Source of the DNA: HGM04593 sp045647745
Lineage (GTDB): Bacteria > Bacteroidota > Bacteroidia > Bacteroidales > Bacteroidaceae
NCBI GenBank assembly: GCA_045647745.1
Contig: JAZRMQ010000028.1
Coordinates: 1 to 64,000 of the forward strand
DNA: 64,000 bases
Direction: 5' to 3'
Shown piece by piece: positions 43,644 through 51,751 of this stretch. Position numbers and translations under genes: made by a program. The notes beneath the pieces are model-generated. The model ran no database searches. It saw only the letters and a list, made by a program, of their open reading frames with translations, and was not told the origin of the DNA. Position 1 is the first letter of the stretch. Every line of letters begins with the position of its first letter.

Positions 43644-43865
43644 ATGAGATTTTTGAAGAACCCGAACCTTACGGTAGCTGTGCTTGCTGTTTATACTGCA
43701 GCTGTTTATATCTATTTTTTTCCTCGTAACAACGAGATGAGTGATACCGAGAAGTGGCTGACTGTCGGCGCGTCGGTGCTGATGCTTGCTTTGTTGTGGT
43801 TGCTTTTGCGTCGTCGTAACAGACTGCGTCGCGAGAGGGAAAATGATTGTGGTAAAAAGGATTAA
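43644..43865 (+). CDS. Small two-helix membrane protein of unknown function
   Basis: 73 residues from ATG at 43644: two hydrophobic helices (about 8-26 and 36-55) followed by an Arg-rich tail (RRRNRLRRERE). Start chosen because it follows the -7 box by 23 bp; an upstream in-frame ATG overlaps the promoter. Its stop overlaps the convergent birA stop by four bases. No family recognised. Confidence 0.65.
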   Translation: MRFLKNPNLTVAVLAVYTAAVYIYFFPRNNEMSDTEKWLTVGASVLMLALLWLLLRRRNRLRRERENDCGKKD

Positions 43866-44620
43866 AGAACCATTTCAACCTCTTTAAATGCGTATCGGTG
43901 GGTGCTTCCATCGTTGTGTAGCAGGAGCAGGTGTCCATCGCTTTCAACTCCTTGTATCATTGCTTCAAAGCTGCCTGTCTTGTCGATAAAGGTTCGCTGT
44001 TCATTTATCCCGAGCAATTGTTTGGTATATTCGGCTGCGATAGCTTCGCTGTTACCCGAACGCAGTTCGTTATAGTAGTACTCAAAAGAGTTGAGCGTTG
44101 TTGCAAGCACTTCATCGAGAATAAAATCGCATCCTTGTAGCATTTTCATTGATACGGGAATCCTCTCCATTGTGGCAAATTGCTCTTGGTTTACATTTAT
44201 TCCTATCCCTATTATTGCCTGCTCGACAAACTCTCCCGAATAGTCAAGCTCTAAAAGTATTCCTGCCAATTTACGTTTGCCAACATAAATGTCATTTGGC
44301 CATTTGAGTTGTGCTTTAATGCCGTAACGTTGCATTGCACTGCTTAATGATAGGGCAACGGCTTGTGAAAGATTGAACTGCTTTGCTACGGCCAACGTTT
44401 CGCCGGGGCGTACAAGGATAGAAAAAAGTAGATTTTCTCCGGCATTTGAGCTCCAACTATTTCCTCGTTGTCCGCGCCCGGCAGTCTGATGCTTTGCGTT
44501 GACAACGACAAAATCACAATTTCCGCGTTTACTCCACAAATAGCAAGCCTCGTCGCGCAGGTAGCGGCTGGTAGAGTCTATCGTTGCTAACTGAATTATG
44601 GTGCCTTTATTCCAAGCCAT
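43862..44620 (-). CDS. birA: Biotin-[acetyl-CoA-carboxylase] ligase
   Basis: 252-residue biotin protein ligase without an N-terminal DNA-binding domain, so only the enzymatic function is expected. The biotinoyl-AMP loop is GRGQRGNSW, and LKWPND carries the catalytic lysine. Last gene of an operon; it overlaps the YjbR-like gene by 14 bp. Confidence 0.93.
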   Translation of the reverse strand: MAWNKGTIIQLATIDSTSRYLRDEACYLWSKRGNCDFVVVNAKHQTAGRGQRGNSWSSNAGENLLFSILVRPGETLAVAKQFNLSQAVALSLSSAMQRYGIKAQLKWPNDIYVGKRKLAGILLELDYSGEFVEQAIIGIGINVNQEQFATMERIPVSMKMLQGCDFILDEVLATTLNSFEYYYNELRSGNSEAIAAEYTKQLLGINEQRTFIDKTGSFEAMIQGVESDGHLLLLHNDGSTHRYAFKEVEMVL

Positions 44621-44957
44621 ATTTTATGCGTGTCTTTTTAGGGAGTTTTTTCAGGACTTCGTCGTATGAGTGGTCCACAAGGTGGTAAAAAAGGTTATCC
44701 TCGAGCTGTGCAATGTCAAGCTGATTCCAATATTTTTTGTTCATATGCCAAGCCGGGGCAATCTGTGGGTAGCGGTCGCGTAACTCTATTGCGTAGTCGG
44801 CATTACACTTGACGCAGAACCATTTGGGATTGTCAAGGTCTACGATGGCAAAGATTTTGTTCTCCACCCTGAACGCTAAAACTGTTTCGTCAAAAGGAAA
44901 ATCCTCGGTGGCGTTCTTTTTGCTCAAGCAATATATGCGTGCATCTTCAATGTTCAT
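44607..44957 (-). CDS. MmcQ/YjbR family protein
   Basis: 116 residues with the family's typical layout: N-terminal EDARIYCLSKKNATEDFPF, the FAIVDLDNPKWFCVKC core, and a WHMNKKYWNQL segment. Proteins of this family have a CyaY-like fold sometimes annotated as DNA-binding; biological role unknown. Between yraN-like and birA. Confidence 0.88.
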   Translation of the reverse strand: MNIEDARIYCLSKKNATEDFPFDETVLAFRVENKIFAIVDLDNPKWFCVKCNADYAIELRDRYPQIAPAWHMNKKYWNQLDIAQLEDNLFYHLVDHSYDEVLKKLPKKTRIKYGLE

Positions 44958-44966
44958 AATACTATT

Positions 44967-45329
44967 TTACCATTCGGGGTAGAAGGCATCCTCTATGTGC
45001 TCTATTTTGTATGGTTCGCAACTGCCAATAACGGTGATAATGTCGAAACGGAATTTAAGGTCTATCTTGTGTTTTTGCAGATAGGCCTGTGCTGCCGATA
45101 TTAGCAGCTTTATCTTTTTGTCATCTACTGCATCGTAGGCATTGCCATACTCTTCGGTAGCACGGCTTTTCACCTCAACAAAAACGAGCGTGTCGCGTTG
45201 CTGTGCTATGATGTCAATCTCCTTATGTCCGCTGCGCCAATTATGATGGTGCACAGCATATCCTTTGTCGAGGAGATACCTAGAGGCTAGCATCTCACCT
45301 TTGTTGCCAAGCAGATTGTGTTGTGCCAT
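44967..45329 (-). CDS. YraN family (UPF0102) nuclease-like protein
   Basis: 120 residues with a predicted restriction endonuclease-like core. The N-terminal GNKGEMLASRYLLDKGY and the HKEIDIIAQ...LVFVEVKSR motif (D-x-E-x-K) are diagnostic. First gene of the operon with YjbR-like and birA, with a clear promoter. Confidence 0.92.
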   Translation of the reverse strand: MAQHNLLGNKGEMLASRYLLDKGYAVHHHNWRSGHKEIDIIAQQRDTLVFVEVKSRATEEYGNAYDAVDDKKIKLLISAAQAYLQKHKIDLKFRFDIITVIGSCEPYKIEHIEDAFYPEW

Positions 45330-45356
45330 TTTCTCTTTTTTTGACCAAATATTGAG

Positions 45357-45388
45357 CGAAGATACTATTTACAAGGCTCAAAAGCAAA
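45357..45388 (-). promoter_or_regulatory. Promoter of the yraN-yjbR-birA operon
   Basis: On the minus strand TTTG (45385-45388), 20-bp spacer and TATCTTCG (45357-45364), 28 bp before the start. Confidence 0.65.
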
Positions 45389-45395
45389 TGAAAAA

Positions 45396-45427
45396 CTTGC
45401 ATTTGGACTAAAGTTAGCTTATTTTTG
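45396..45427 (+). promoter_or_regulatory. Promoter of the small basic protein-tadA operon
   Basis: CTTG at 45396-45399, spacer 20 bp, TATTTTTG at 45420-45427. Confidence 0.55.
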
Positions 45428-45461
45428 TACCTGACAACAAAATTAAGCAGCTGTTTATCCA

Positions 45462-45701
45462 ATGAGCGCAAAGAAAGCAAAAACTCCCAAAGCAACTACT
45501 GCACGCACACAACCGGTGCGCCACTCACGTATAGTGTGCCTTGTAAGCGATGAGGAGATGAAAATAATAGATGACTATCTGAAAAAATATCGCATCAGTA
45601 ACAAAAGTAATTGGATGCGTGAGACTTTGTTGTCGTTCATATACAAGAACCTCGACGAGGATTATCCCACTTTGTTTGGTGAACACGATATGCGTCGATA
45701 G
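45462..45701 (+). CDS. Small basic protein, possibly ribbon-helix-helix
   Basis: 79 residues: a Lys/Arg/Thr-rich start, then SRIVCLVSDEEMKIIDDYLK and a helix with SNWMRETLLSFI. The strand-helix-helix spacing resembles ribbon-helix-helix DNA-binding proteins, but this is inferred from pattern only. Three bases separate it from tadA, so they are cotranscribed. Confidence 0.65.
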   Translation: MSAKKAKTPKATTARTQPVRHSRIVCLVSDEEMKIIDDYLKKYRISNKSNWMRETLLSFIYKNLDEDYPTLFGEHDMRR

Positions 45702-45704
45702 AAG

Positions 45705-46139
45705 ATGATGACAGATATTGATTATATGAAAATGGCGCTTGTCGAGGCGCAAAAGGCTTTTGATGAGGATGAGGTGCCTATTGGGGCTGTAATAGTGTGT
45801 AAGGGGCGAGTGATTGCCCGTGCGCATAATCTCACAGAGATGCTGAACGATGTAACTGCTCACGCCGAGATGCAGGCAATCACTGCTGCTGCATCAAATA
45901 TCGGAGGTAAATATCTCAATGATTGTACGCTATACGTGACGGTTGAACCTTGTCCTATGTGTGCCGGAGCTATAGCTTGGGCTCAGATGGGCAGAGTGGT
46001 GTATGGTGCCGGTGACGAGAAACGCGGCTATCGTCGGTACGCCCCCGATGTGATGCATCCAAAGACCGAAGTTGTTGACGGCGTTTGTGCCGATGAGGCT
46101 ACGGCGCTGATGAAGAGGTTTTTCGCAAACAAGAGATAA
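45705..46139 (+). CDS. tadA: tRNA-adenosine deaminase / nucleoside deaminase
   Basis: 144-residue CDA-fold zinc deaminase. The zinc site is formed by His53 (HAE, with catalytic Glu55) and Cys83/Cys86 of PCPMC. Length and the DEVPIGAVIV start match TadA, which makes inosine at the wobble position of tRNA-Arg(ACG). Confidence 0.92.
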   Translation: MMTDIDYMKMALVEAQKAFDEDEVPIGAVIVCKGRVIARAHNLTEMLNDVTAHAEMQAITAAASNIGGKYLNDCTLYVTVEPCPMCAGAIAWAQMGRVVYGAGDEKRGYRRYAPDVMHPKTEVVDGVCADEATALMKRFFANKR

Positions 46140-46167
46140 AAAGATTTTTTATTTGGGAAGATATTAT

Positions 46168-46202
46168 ACGACAGACGGAAGGCAAAGCCTTCCGTCTGTC
46201 GT
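46168..46202. terminator. Bidirectional terminator
   Basis: 16-bp perfect stem ACGACAGACGGAAGGC and complement, loop AAA, between tadA and the convergent DUF4353 operon. Confidence 0.9.
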
Positions 46203-46222
46203 TGTTTATATCAAAATTCGTA

Positions 46223-47899
46223 TCATTCAGCATCTTTTGTCAACAGCCAGCCTCCTGTTTGTGCCGCCTCAATTTCGAGTGCAATGCTGTTTGTGCTTAT
46301 AGCATTTACAATGCCGCCGTTGATGTTTATAGCACTACCCGATGAGATTGCGTAGTCGTATGCCTTGAGCTGGGCAATGCCGTTGTTGATGGTTAAACAT
46401 TCGGCTGTGATGGCGCGGCTCTTTTTGTCATCTTCACCCTCGGTGTAATTTTCGGCTGTGGCAAGCAGTGTTATCTCGCCATTGTCAATTGTTACGTTGG
46501 CAGAGCAATTTACTCCTTTTGCGCCTTTACCTTCGCAATTGATGGCAATATTGCCGCCCGACATTACAAAATCTCCGGCACTCTTTATACCGCCGGCTGA
46601 TGTGTTGTCGCTGGTAACTGCTCCTTTAACAATACCGGTGATTTTGCCACCGCTAACAGTTGTCGCTCCATCGCAATTTATAATCTTTGAACCATTACCG
46701 TCGACGGTTGCCTGTATGATGCCACCGCTTTGTGTGTAGTTGCCGGTAGTCTGTATTGCCGAGCTCTTTTCACCCGTGGTAACAATCTTTATGTAACCTC
46801 CTTTGATATGTGCATCGGGGGTGACGGTTGGATCGGGAATTTCCTCTTCGTATTCAACCTTTATCGCCTCTCCGCCCGATGTAATGTCGAGCTTGCCGGC
46901 CTCTATGGTTACTGCTCCCTCGGTACACTCAATGCCGTTGCTTGTTGCGTTGATTGTGATATCGGGGCTGTAATCATTTGTTCTACCGATGATGAATTTA
47001 TCCTTTGTGCGGAACCCGTCTTTTGCTGCAGAAAGGATATTTATGTTGCCTCCACGCACTCTGATGTAGTCGTCGCTGCAGATGGCGTGTCCGTTGAGGC
47101 TTGTCACATTTAATGTGCCGGTACCATTTTTGTTGCCATCAAAAATAAGTTCTCCTTCGCTGAATAGCGTGCCTTTTTGGTCCTCTTCCTCGCCGTTGCT
47201 GCCAATAATGGGAGCATTGTATGTAGCTCCGTCGCAGAGGGTGTTTGTCGCTCCGTCTGCAATTGACACGTAGACTCGTTTGCTGCTCTGAATGTTGAAA
47301 GCCGGGCCGGTGGGGTTTGTCAATGTGATATTTTTGAGTATCAATTGGAATTTCTTGGTGCTGTAAATTTTCAGCGAGCCATTGGGGCAGGTTCCGGTTA
47401 TTTGATAACCGATTTTTTCTAATGTTGAGTTGATGATAATGTGTCCACCATTAATGGTCGCGGTGATTCCTTCTGGTAGAGTGGTGGTTTTTACCTCCCC
47501 TTCGCTGAACCTTATTGTAACGATGCGGTTTGTTGCAAAATTCTCAACAAAATCTTCATACTCATTGTCCTCCTCATCGGTTGGCACAGTTTGGGTAATT
47601 TCGTTGAAATTATCTTCATCGGCAGCATCAAATGCAACAGTGGGTGCGAGGTTGTATATCAACTCTGTTCCATTGTTCGATGTTGGGGCAATGTTCGTTA
47701 TCTTGCTTGTGGCGAACTGGCTTGATATTCCTTCTTTTGAATTGAAACGAATGGTTTGTTGTTGGTCGTTGAACACAATCTCTTCGGTCTCTTGTGCTGC
47801 TATTTGCTGATATGTGCCGTTGCTGTTGTTTACGTACAACACCTGTGCTTGTACAAAAGATGCTGCAAGCACCCCGAATAATAATAGTGCCTTTTTCAT
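46223..47899 (-). CDS. Secreted DUF4353 (carbohydrate-binding-like) repeat protein
   Basis: 558 residues with signal peptide (1-18). After a 120-residue N-terminal part (VLYVNNSNGTYQQIAA and a low-complexity acidic linker), the rest is built of short repeats such as GGTI/SGGxI/AIN-type strands typical of right-handed parallel beta-helices (FVMSGGNIAI, INNGIAQLKAY, ININGGIVNAI). This matches the DUF4353 carbohydrate-binding-like family. It is the last gene of the five-gene VTC operon (ATGA overlap with the upstream gene). Probably surface exposed. Confidence 0.78.
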   Translation of the reverse strand: MKKALLLFGVLAASFVQAQVLYVNNSNGTYQQIAAQETEEIVFNDQQQTIRFNSKEGISSQFATSKITNIAPTSNNGTELIYNLAPTVAFDAADEDNFNEITQTVPTDEEDNEYEDFVENFATNRIVTIRFSEGEVKTTTLPEGITATINGGHIIINSTLEKIGYQITGTCPNGSLKIYSTKKFQLILKNITLTNPTGPAFNIQSSKRVYVSIADGATNTLCDGATYNAPIIGSNGEEEDQKGTLFSEGELIFDGNKNGTGTLNVTSLNGHAICSDDYIRVRGGNINILSAAKDGFRTKDKFIIGRTNDYSPDITINATSNGIECTEGAVTIEAGKLDITSGGEAIKVEYEEEIPDPTVTPDAHIKGGYIKIVTTGEKSSAIQTTGNYTQSGGIIQATVDGNGSKIINCDGATTVSGGKITGIVKGAVTSDNTSAGGIKSAGDFVMSGGNIAINCEGKGAKGVNCSANVTIDNGEITLLATAENYTEGEDDKKSRAITAECLTINNGIAQLKAYDYAISSGSAININGGIVNAISTNSIALEIEAAQTGGWLLTKDAE

Positions 47900-48354
47900 C
47901 TTTTTACAATTTTAGTGGTTCTGTCATTTACTTTTACTATATATATGCCTTGTGGCAGGCTCGCAATGCTGATGGTTGCTCCCTCGGCATTTATATGCTT
48001 ACTTATCATCTGTGCACCGATAGGGTTGTATATTGTAACTATTGAGCCGGCATTGCTGTTGACGGCAATCTCGTCGGATGAGATATATTTTACCAATTTG
48101 CCGTTTTGCAATTCAATATCTGCTATTGATTCTGGTATGTCAAAATAGATACGGTTTATCTCAGCCATAGTGGCGCTGCTCTTTGTACCGTCGCTTTGCT
48201 CAATATTCACATTCGCTCCATCGAACGTTATCTGTTTTAGGTTCGCGAATGTGATAAATTCGCTACTGCCTGTGGTTTTTTCCACAACTATCTTTTGGGC
48301 GGTGGCTGTGGTTGCAAAGGCGATGAGTGATATTATGAATAATAGTTTTTTCAT
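47896..48354 (-). CDS. Small exported protein with C-terminal sorting-like domain
   Basis: 152 residues. The signal peptide (1-19) is followed by a short beta region and a C-terminal segment with IYNPIGAQMISK, then LPQGIYIVKVNDRTTKIVKR, which fits the type A sorting domain pattern of type IX secretion cargo (N-P-x-G, then G-x-Y). The N-terminal strand pattern (ITFANLKQITFDG) resembles the start of the following protein. Its start is 12 bp after the DUF2490 stop. Confidence 0.72.
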   Translation of the reverse strand: MKKLLFIISLIAFATTATAQKIVVEKTTGSSEFITFANLKQITFDGANVNIEQSDGTKSSATMAEINRIYFDIPESIADIELQNGKLVKYISSDEIAVNSNAGSIVTIYNPIGAQMISKHINAEGATISIASLPQGIYIVKVNDRTTKIVKR

Positions 48355-48366
48355 AGTCTGCGATGA

Positions 48367-49248
48367 TTAAAGGTCTATAGAGTATTCAAAGCCAATTGCG
48401 TGTCCTTTGGGCTCGTCGTCATCGTTGGCATCCTGATAAAGATAATACAATGACAATGAGTTGTCTTTGTTTATCTTGTAGCTTGCACCAATGCGGTAAC
48501 GTAATTTGTCGCATCCTTTCCACTCGTCAAATCGTGTATATAACTCAATCGATGCAAATGGATTTATCTTGCATTTTGGAATGTCGTATTTTACACTGAG
48601 GCGTGAGCGCAGGGTGAGATTGTGTTTTGCTTTTTTGTGCTCAGGAGCTGTTTCTTCAAATAACTGATAAGAATCGGGGTTTGTATAGTCGTTGGTTGCC
48701 GATTTCCATACAGACTTTGTTTCGTTGGTCGTAGCTGCACAAGTGTGGGTGTATTGCAGTCGCTCACGCAGACCAATCTCAAAGCGCCCAACCTTATATT
48801 CGCCACTAATTGTTGCATAGACACGGTTGCGAATAACCCAATAGTCGTGGTCTAAATTTTTATTTTGTCCAATAGTATGTTTAATCTCTTCGCCGTTGTC
48901 GTCAAAATCTTCTATGATTACAAACTCCTTGAGGCTTATCTCATCGGGCTTGTGAGTGTACATAAAGCTGTAACCCACATTTGCTTTTAGCCATTTGAGG
49001 ATTTTGTATTCTACTTTTGCGCCAATGGCTGCACGCTCAACATTATTCACAAAATCGTAGGTGCGGAACTCGGCGTCACCTACAAACTTGAACTTTTTGT
49101 TGATTTTTTTTGATGCTTCAAAGGTTGCCCAAATGCCAAATTCGTTGTTTTGGCTTTGTGCGGTGGTGCTACACAATGGGGCAAGCATAAATATTGCTAC
49201 AAGCAATGCTGTTATGCTTCTGGCTTTATTCTTTGAGTTTGTATTCAT
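48367..49248 (-). CDS. DUF2490 outer-membrane beta-barrel protein
   Basis: 293 residues with an N-terminal signal region (about 10-31) and an alternating amphipathic strand pattern ending in an aromatic-containing final strand (GHAIGFEYSIDL). This fits the DUF2490 family, predicted outer-membrane barrels of about 10-12 strands. The gene overlaps the DUF4956 gene by 23 bp. Confidence 0.8.
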   Translation of the reverse strand: MNTNSKNKARSITALLVAIFMLAPLCSTTAQSQNNEFGIWATFEASKKINKKFKFVGDAEFRTYDFVNNVERAAIGAKVEYKILKWLKANVGYSFMYTHKPDEISLKEFVIIEDFDDNGEEIKHTIGQNKNLDHDYWVIRNRVYATISGEYKVGRFEIGLRERLQYTHTCAATTNETKSVWKSATNDYTNPDSYQLFEETAPEHKKAKHNLTLRSRLSVKYDIPKCKINPFASIELYTRFDEWKGCDKLRYRIGASYKINKDNSLSLYYLYQDANDDDEPKGHAIGFEYSIDL

Positions 49249-50113
49249 CTGTTGGGGTTTTAAGGGTTGTGTCCACTGAATTGTTGGCTTCGTTGCTCTT
49301 GTAATACATCTTCACAATCGCTGCATCTTTGAGAAAGTCAATAGCGCCCACCTCAACCTTTACTACTTTCAGGCCGGTGCGTTTCTCAAGGTCGGCAATG
49401 AGCTCTTTGCGCTTGTCGGGGGTGATGAGGTTGACGTTATCGTATTTTATCACTTTGTATGAATAGTGGCTGATTAGTAGCTTAGTCTCGCAAATCCACG
49501 TTGTGACAATGAAGAGGATGTTGATTATTATTACCTCGCCAATGCTCAGCTCGCTTATTGTGAGTCCGTTGATTGCGCTAAGCGCGATGATGACGAATAG
49601 GTAGGTCATCTCTCTGATAGCAATCTGCTCGGTGCGGTAGCGGATGATGCTGAACATTGCAAAGAGTCCCAATGCTATGCCGGCTTTTAATTTCACATCG
49701 CCAAGCACGTATATGAGCATAAAGGTGCTTATGGCAATGAGGATATAGGTGAAAAAGAATTCGCCTCGTTTGCATTTGGGGTAGTAGAGCCAACGCACCA
49801 CAATCATAATGGCTATAAGGTTGATTATGAATGCTATTAGTAGCTTTGTGACGTGGTTTGTGTCAATGAACTCATCGCTGAGTCGTTTGCTCTTCAACGA
49901 AACGGACATCTTCTCGGGCTCTCCAAAATCGTCGTCAAGGTCGAGAAGAGTATTTACAGGGATATTCTTGCCTATCTCGGCGGGTGTTGTCTCCTGTGAA
50001 GCGTTGTCTATTGCAACAGCAGCAGTGGCTTCGATGGCGTTGTTGCTCTCGACATTCTGTGCCTGAAGGAACATTGTCGAGCAGATTAGCAGTAGGGTAG
50101 TTAAAAGTTTCAT
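49226..50113 (-). CDS. DUF4956 membrane protein
   Basis: 295 residues: an N-terminal signal-like helix, a 50-residue hydrophilic stretch, then five hydrophobic helices (about 88-108, 117-134, 140-158, 168-185 and 190-212) and a cytoplasmic ferredoxin-like end (DLEKRTGLKVVKVEVGAID). The core FSIIRYRTEQIAIREMTYLF is the DUF4956 signature. DUF4956 proteins frequently accompany VTC-domain proteins, as here (12-bp gap). Confidence 0.85.
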   Translation of the reverse strand: MKLLTTLLLICSTMFLQAQNVESNNAIEATAAVAIDNASQETTPAEIGKNIPVNTLLDLDDDFGEPEKMSVSLKSKRLSDEFIDTNHVTKLLIAFIINLIAIMIVVRWLYYPKCKRGEFFFTYILIAISTFMLIYVLGDVKLKAGIALGLFAMFSIIRYRTEQIAIREMTYLFVIIALSAINGLTISELSIGEVIIINILFIVTTWICETKLLISHYSYKVIKYDNVNLITPDKRKELIADLEKRTGLKVVKVEVGAIDFLKDAAIVKMYYKSNEANNSVDTTLKTPTDEYKLKE

Positions 50114-50125
50114 TGTTGTTTTATT

Positions 50126-50893
50126 TTATTTGTTTTCCATTTTTTCAATCATTCTCAACCGCTCCTTGAAATTGTTTCTTTTTAGTTTTTCGTTAGTCAG
50201 CGCACTGCCGATGCAGTATTTGCTGAACCCCGAGCGCTTGATGCGTGTGTTGCGCAGCAGGTCCAAGGCGGGAGAGGGAACGTTGCCGTCGCGTTTAAGC
50301 TCAATGATGGCAACGCGCTGCAGCTTGTTGTGTCTGTCGCTTTTCAGGTGATGGAAGCGCAGGTTAAAATCGATTGTCAGCCTCTCTGTCTTTTCAAAAT
50401 TTACAAGCGTGATGCGGTTGAACCAGTTTTCTATCACCGGTGATATTTCGTCGATTGTGTACCACGCGTGCTTTGCCATAAAGGGGATAATGGTATCGTG
50501 CTCCTGTGCCTGCTCAATGCTTTTTAGGCTGCTGATTGAGATGCGCTTTTTCTTTGTTCGGCCGTGGTTGTTCTTGTTTTTTATCTCAAGGAATGTGTCG
50601 TTGCTGTCGAGATAGGTGCGTACACGTATTTTTTCCCTGACTTTGCGCCCAGCGTGATGTATGCCGTACATATTGTAGTCGGCTGTGTCGAAATAGGTGG
50701 TGTGGTAGCTTGCTATGCGTTTGCCGTTTATCTCTTGAATGTAGTATTCACCTTGAACGGCAAGCAGAAAAGAGTGTAATTGCTCAAGAGTGGCCACGAA
50801 TTTTGTGTCCGTCCTGTTCATTAGTTTAATCCCAGACATCTCTTCGAGTGTTATCGGGGGGAGTAGGAGTGTCTTTTCGGCAATTTTATCCAT
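50126..50893 (-). CDS. VTC-domain (polyphosphate polymerase-like) protein
   Basis: 255 residues with the triphosphate-tunnel fold of VTC domains. Basic residues expected to line the tunnel are Arg27 and Lys31 (NRTDTKF), the KVREKIRVRTY segment (84-94), FLEIKNK (101-107) and ELKRDG near 200. In yeast VTC4 such a domain makes polyphosphate from ATP. No membrane or SPX domain is present. First gene of the operon. Phosphate-polymer synthesis is an inference from the family; a different NTP-using reaction is possible. Confidence 0.85.
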   Translation of the reverse strand: MDKIAEKTLLLPPITLEEMSGIKLMNRTDTKFVATLEQLHSFLLAVQGEYYIQEINGKRIASYHTTYFDTADYNMYGIHHAGRKVREKIRVRTYLDSNDTFLEIKNKNNHGRTKKKRISISSLKSIEQAQEHDTIIPFMAKHAWYTIDEISPVIENWFNRITLVNFEKTERLTIDFNLRFHHLKSDRHNKLQRVAIIELKRDGNVPSPALDLLRNTRIKRSGFSKYCIGSALTNEKLKRNNFKERLRMIEKMENK

Positions 50894-50921
50894 TTTTGCT
50901 TGGGCATTATTCTCTACTTTA

Positions 50922-50952
50922 CAAAAATAAGTAAATTTATTTAATAATCAAC
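50922..50952 (-). promoter_or_regulatory. Promoter of the VTC operon
   Basis: Minus-strand GTTG (50949-50952), spacer 19 bp, TATTTTTG (50922-50929), 28 bp before the start codon. Confidence 0.5.
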
Positions 50953-51022
50953 CTGCTTTCTTCTGTTTTTGCTCAATGATTAAGCAGAACCGCGTTTAAA
51001 TACATTAAAAGGCGATTTTTCT

Positions 51023-51053
51023 TTTGTGAGTTGTTGTAAAATTTGTATCTTCG
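51023..51053 (+). promoter_or_regulatory. Promoter of the HD-domain gene
   Basis: TTTG (51023-51026), spacer 19 bp and TATCTTCG (51046-51053), 25 bp before the start. Confidence 0.65.
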
Positions 51054-51078
51054 GTATTTGAATAAAGTTTGATAGCTT

Positions 51079-51627
51079 ATGGCCAAAATTGACGTAAAAG
51101 GGATTATTGATTTTTATTATCCCGAGGAGAATGAATTGAAAAATATTTACATTGTACACGCTGAAAAAGTCACAGCTTTTGCTCTTGAATTGGCGCATAA
51201 ACACCCTGAGCTAGGGTTCGATTTGCAATTTGTTGAAGAGGCTGCAATGTTGCACGATTTAGGCATTTTTTTGACTGATGCTCCACGCATATATTGTTGT
51301 GGCACTGCGCCTTATCTTTGTCACGGTTATCTTGGTGCAGAGCTGCTGAGGTCATTGGGATATGAGCGTCACGCAAGGGTGTGCGAACGGCATACTGGCA
51401 CTGGCTTGACGAAAGAGATTATTGCGGCTAATGGCTGGAATCTGCCGGTAAAAGATTTTGTCCCGGAGACTCTGGAAGAACAGCTTATCTGTTTTGCCGA
51501 CAAGTTTTATTCAAAGACAAAATTTCTCAAAGAGAGACGAACGCTTGAACAGGTTATTGAAAGTATGGCAAAAATCTCGCCCGAGGCGGTGGAAAAAGTC
51601 AAGCTATGGGCAGGAATGTTTATGTAA
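51079..51627 (+). CDS. HD-domain phosphohydrolase
   Basis: 182 residues of the HD superfamily. The metal motif is H-HD-D: VHAEKV (His27), MLHDLG (His59/Asp60) and a distal Asp in CFADKFY. Substrate (nucleotide, cyclic nucleotide or other phosphate ester) is not evident. Monocistronic. Confidence 0.85.
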   Translation: MAKIDVKGIIDFYYPEENELKNIYIVHAEKVTAFALELAHKHPELGFDLQFVEEAAMLHDLGIFLTDAPRIYCCGTAPYLCHGYLGAELLRSLGYERHARVCERHTGTGLTKEIIAANGWNLPVKDFVPETLEEQLICFADKFYSKTKFLKERRTLEQVIESMAKISPEAVEKVKLWAGMFM

Positions 51628-51719
51628 ATGTTTGGCAAATATCCTCGCTTGCTCACGCGTATTTTATAATAACTATGTTTTTTTATCTTAAAATATAGAG
51701 AAAGCTCCTTTTTATTTCG

Positions 51720-51727
51720 TAATTTTG
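51720..51727 (+). promoter_or_regulatory. -7 element of lptD
   Basis: TAATTTTG matches TAnnTTTG, 24 bp before the start; no clear -33. Confidence 0.4.
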
Positions 51728-51751
51728 CCCTTTGTATTGACAAACGAGTAA

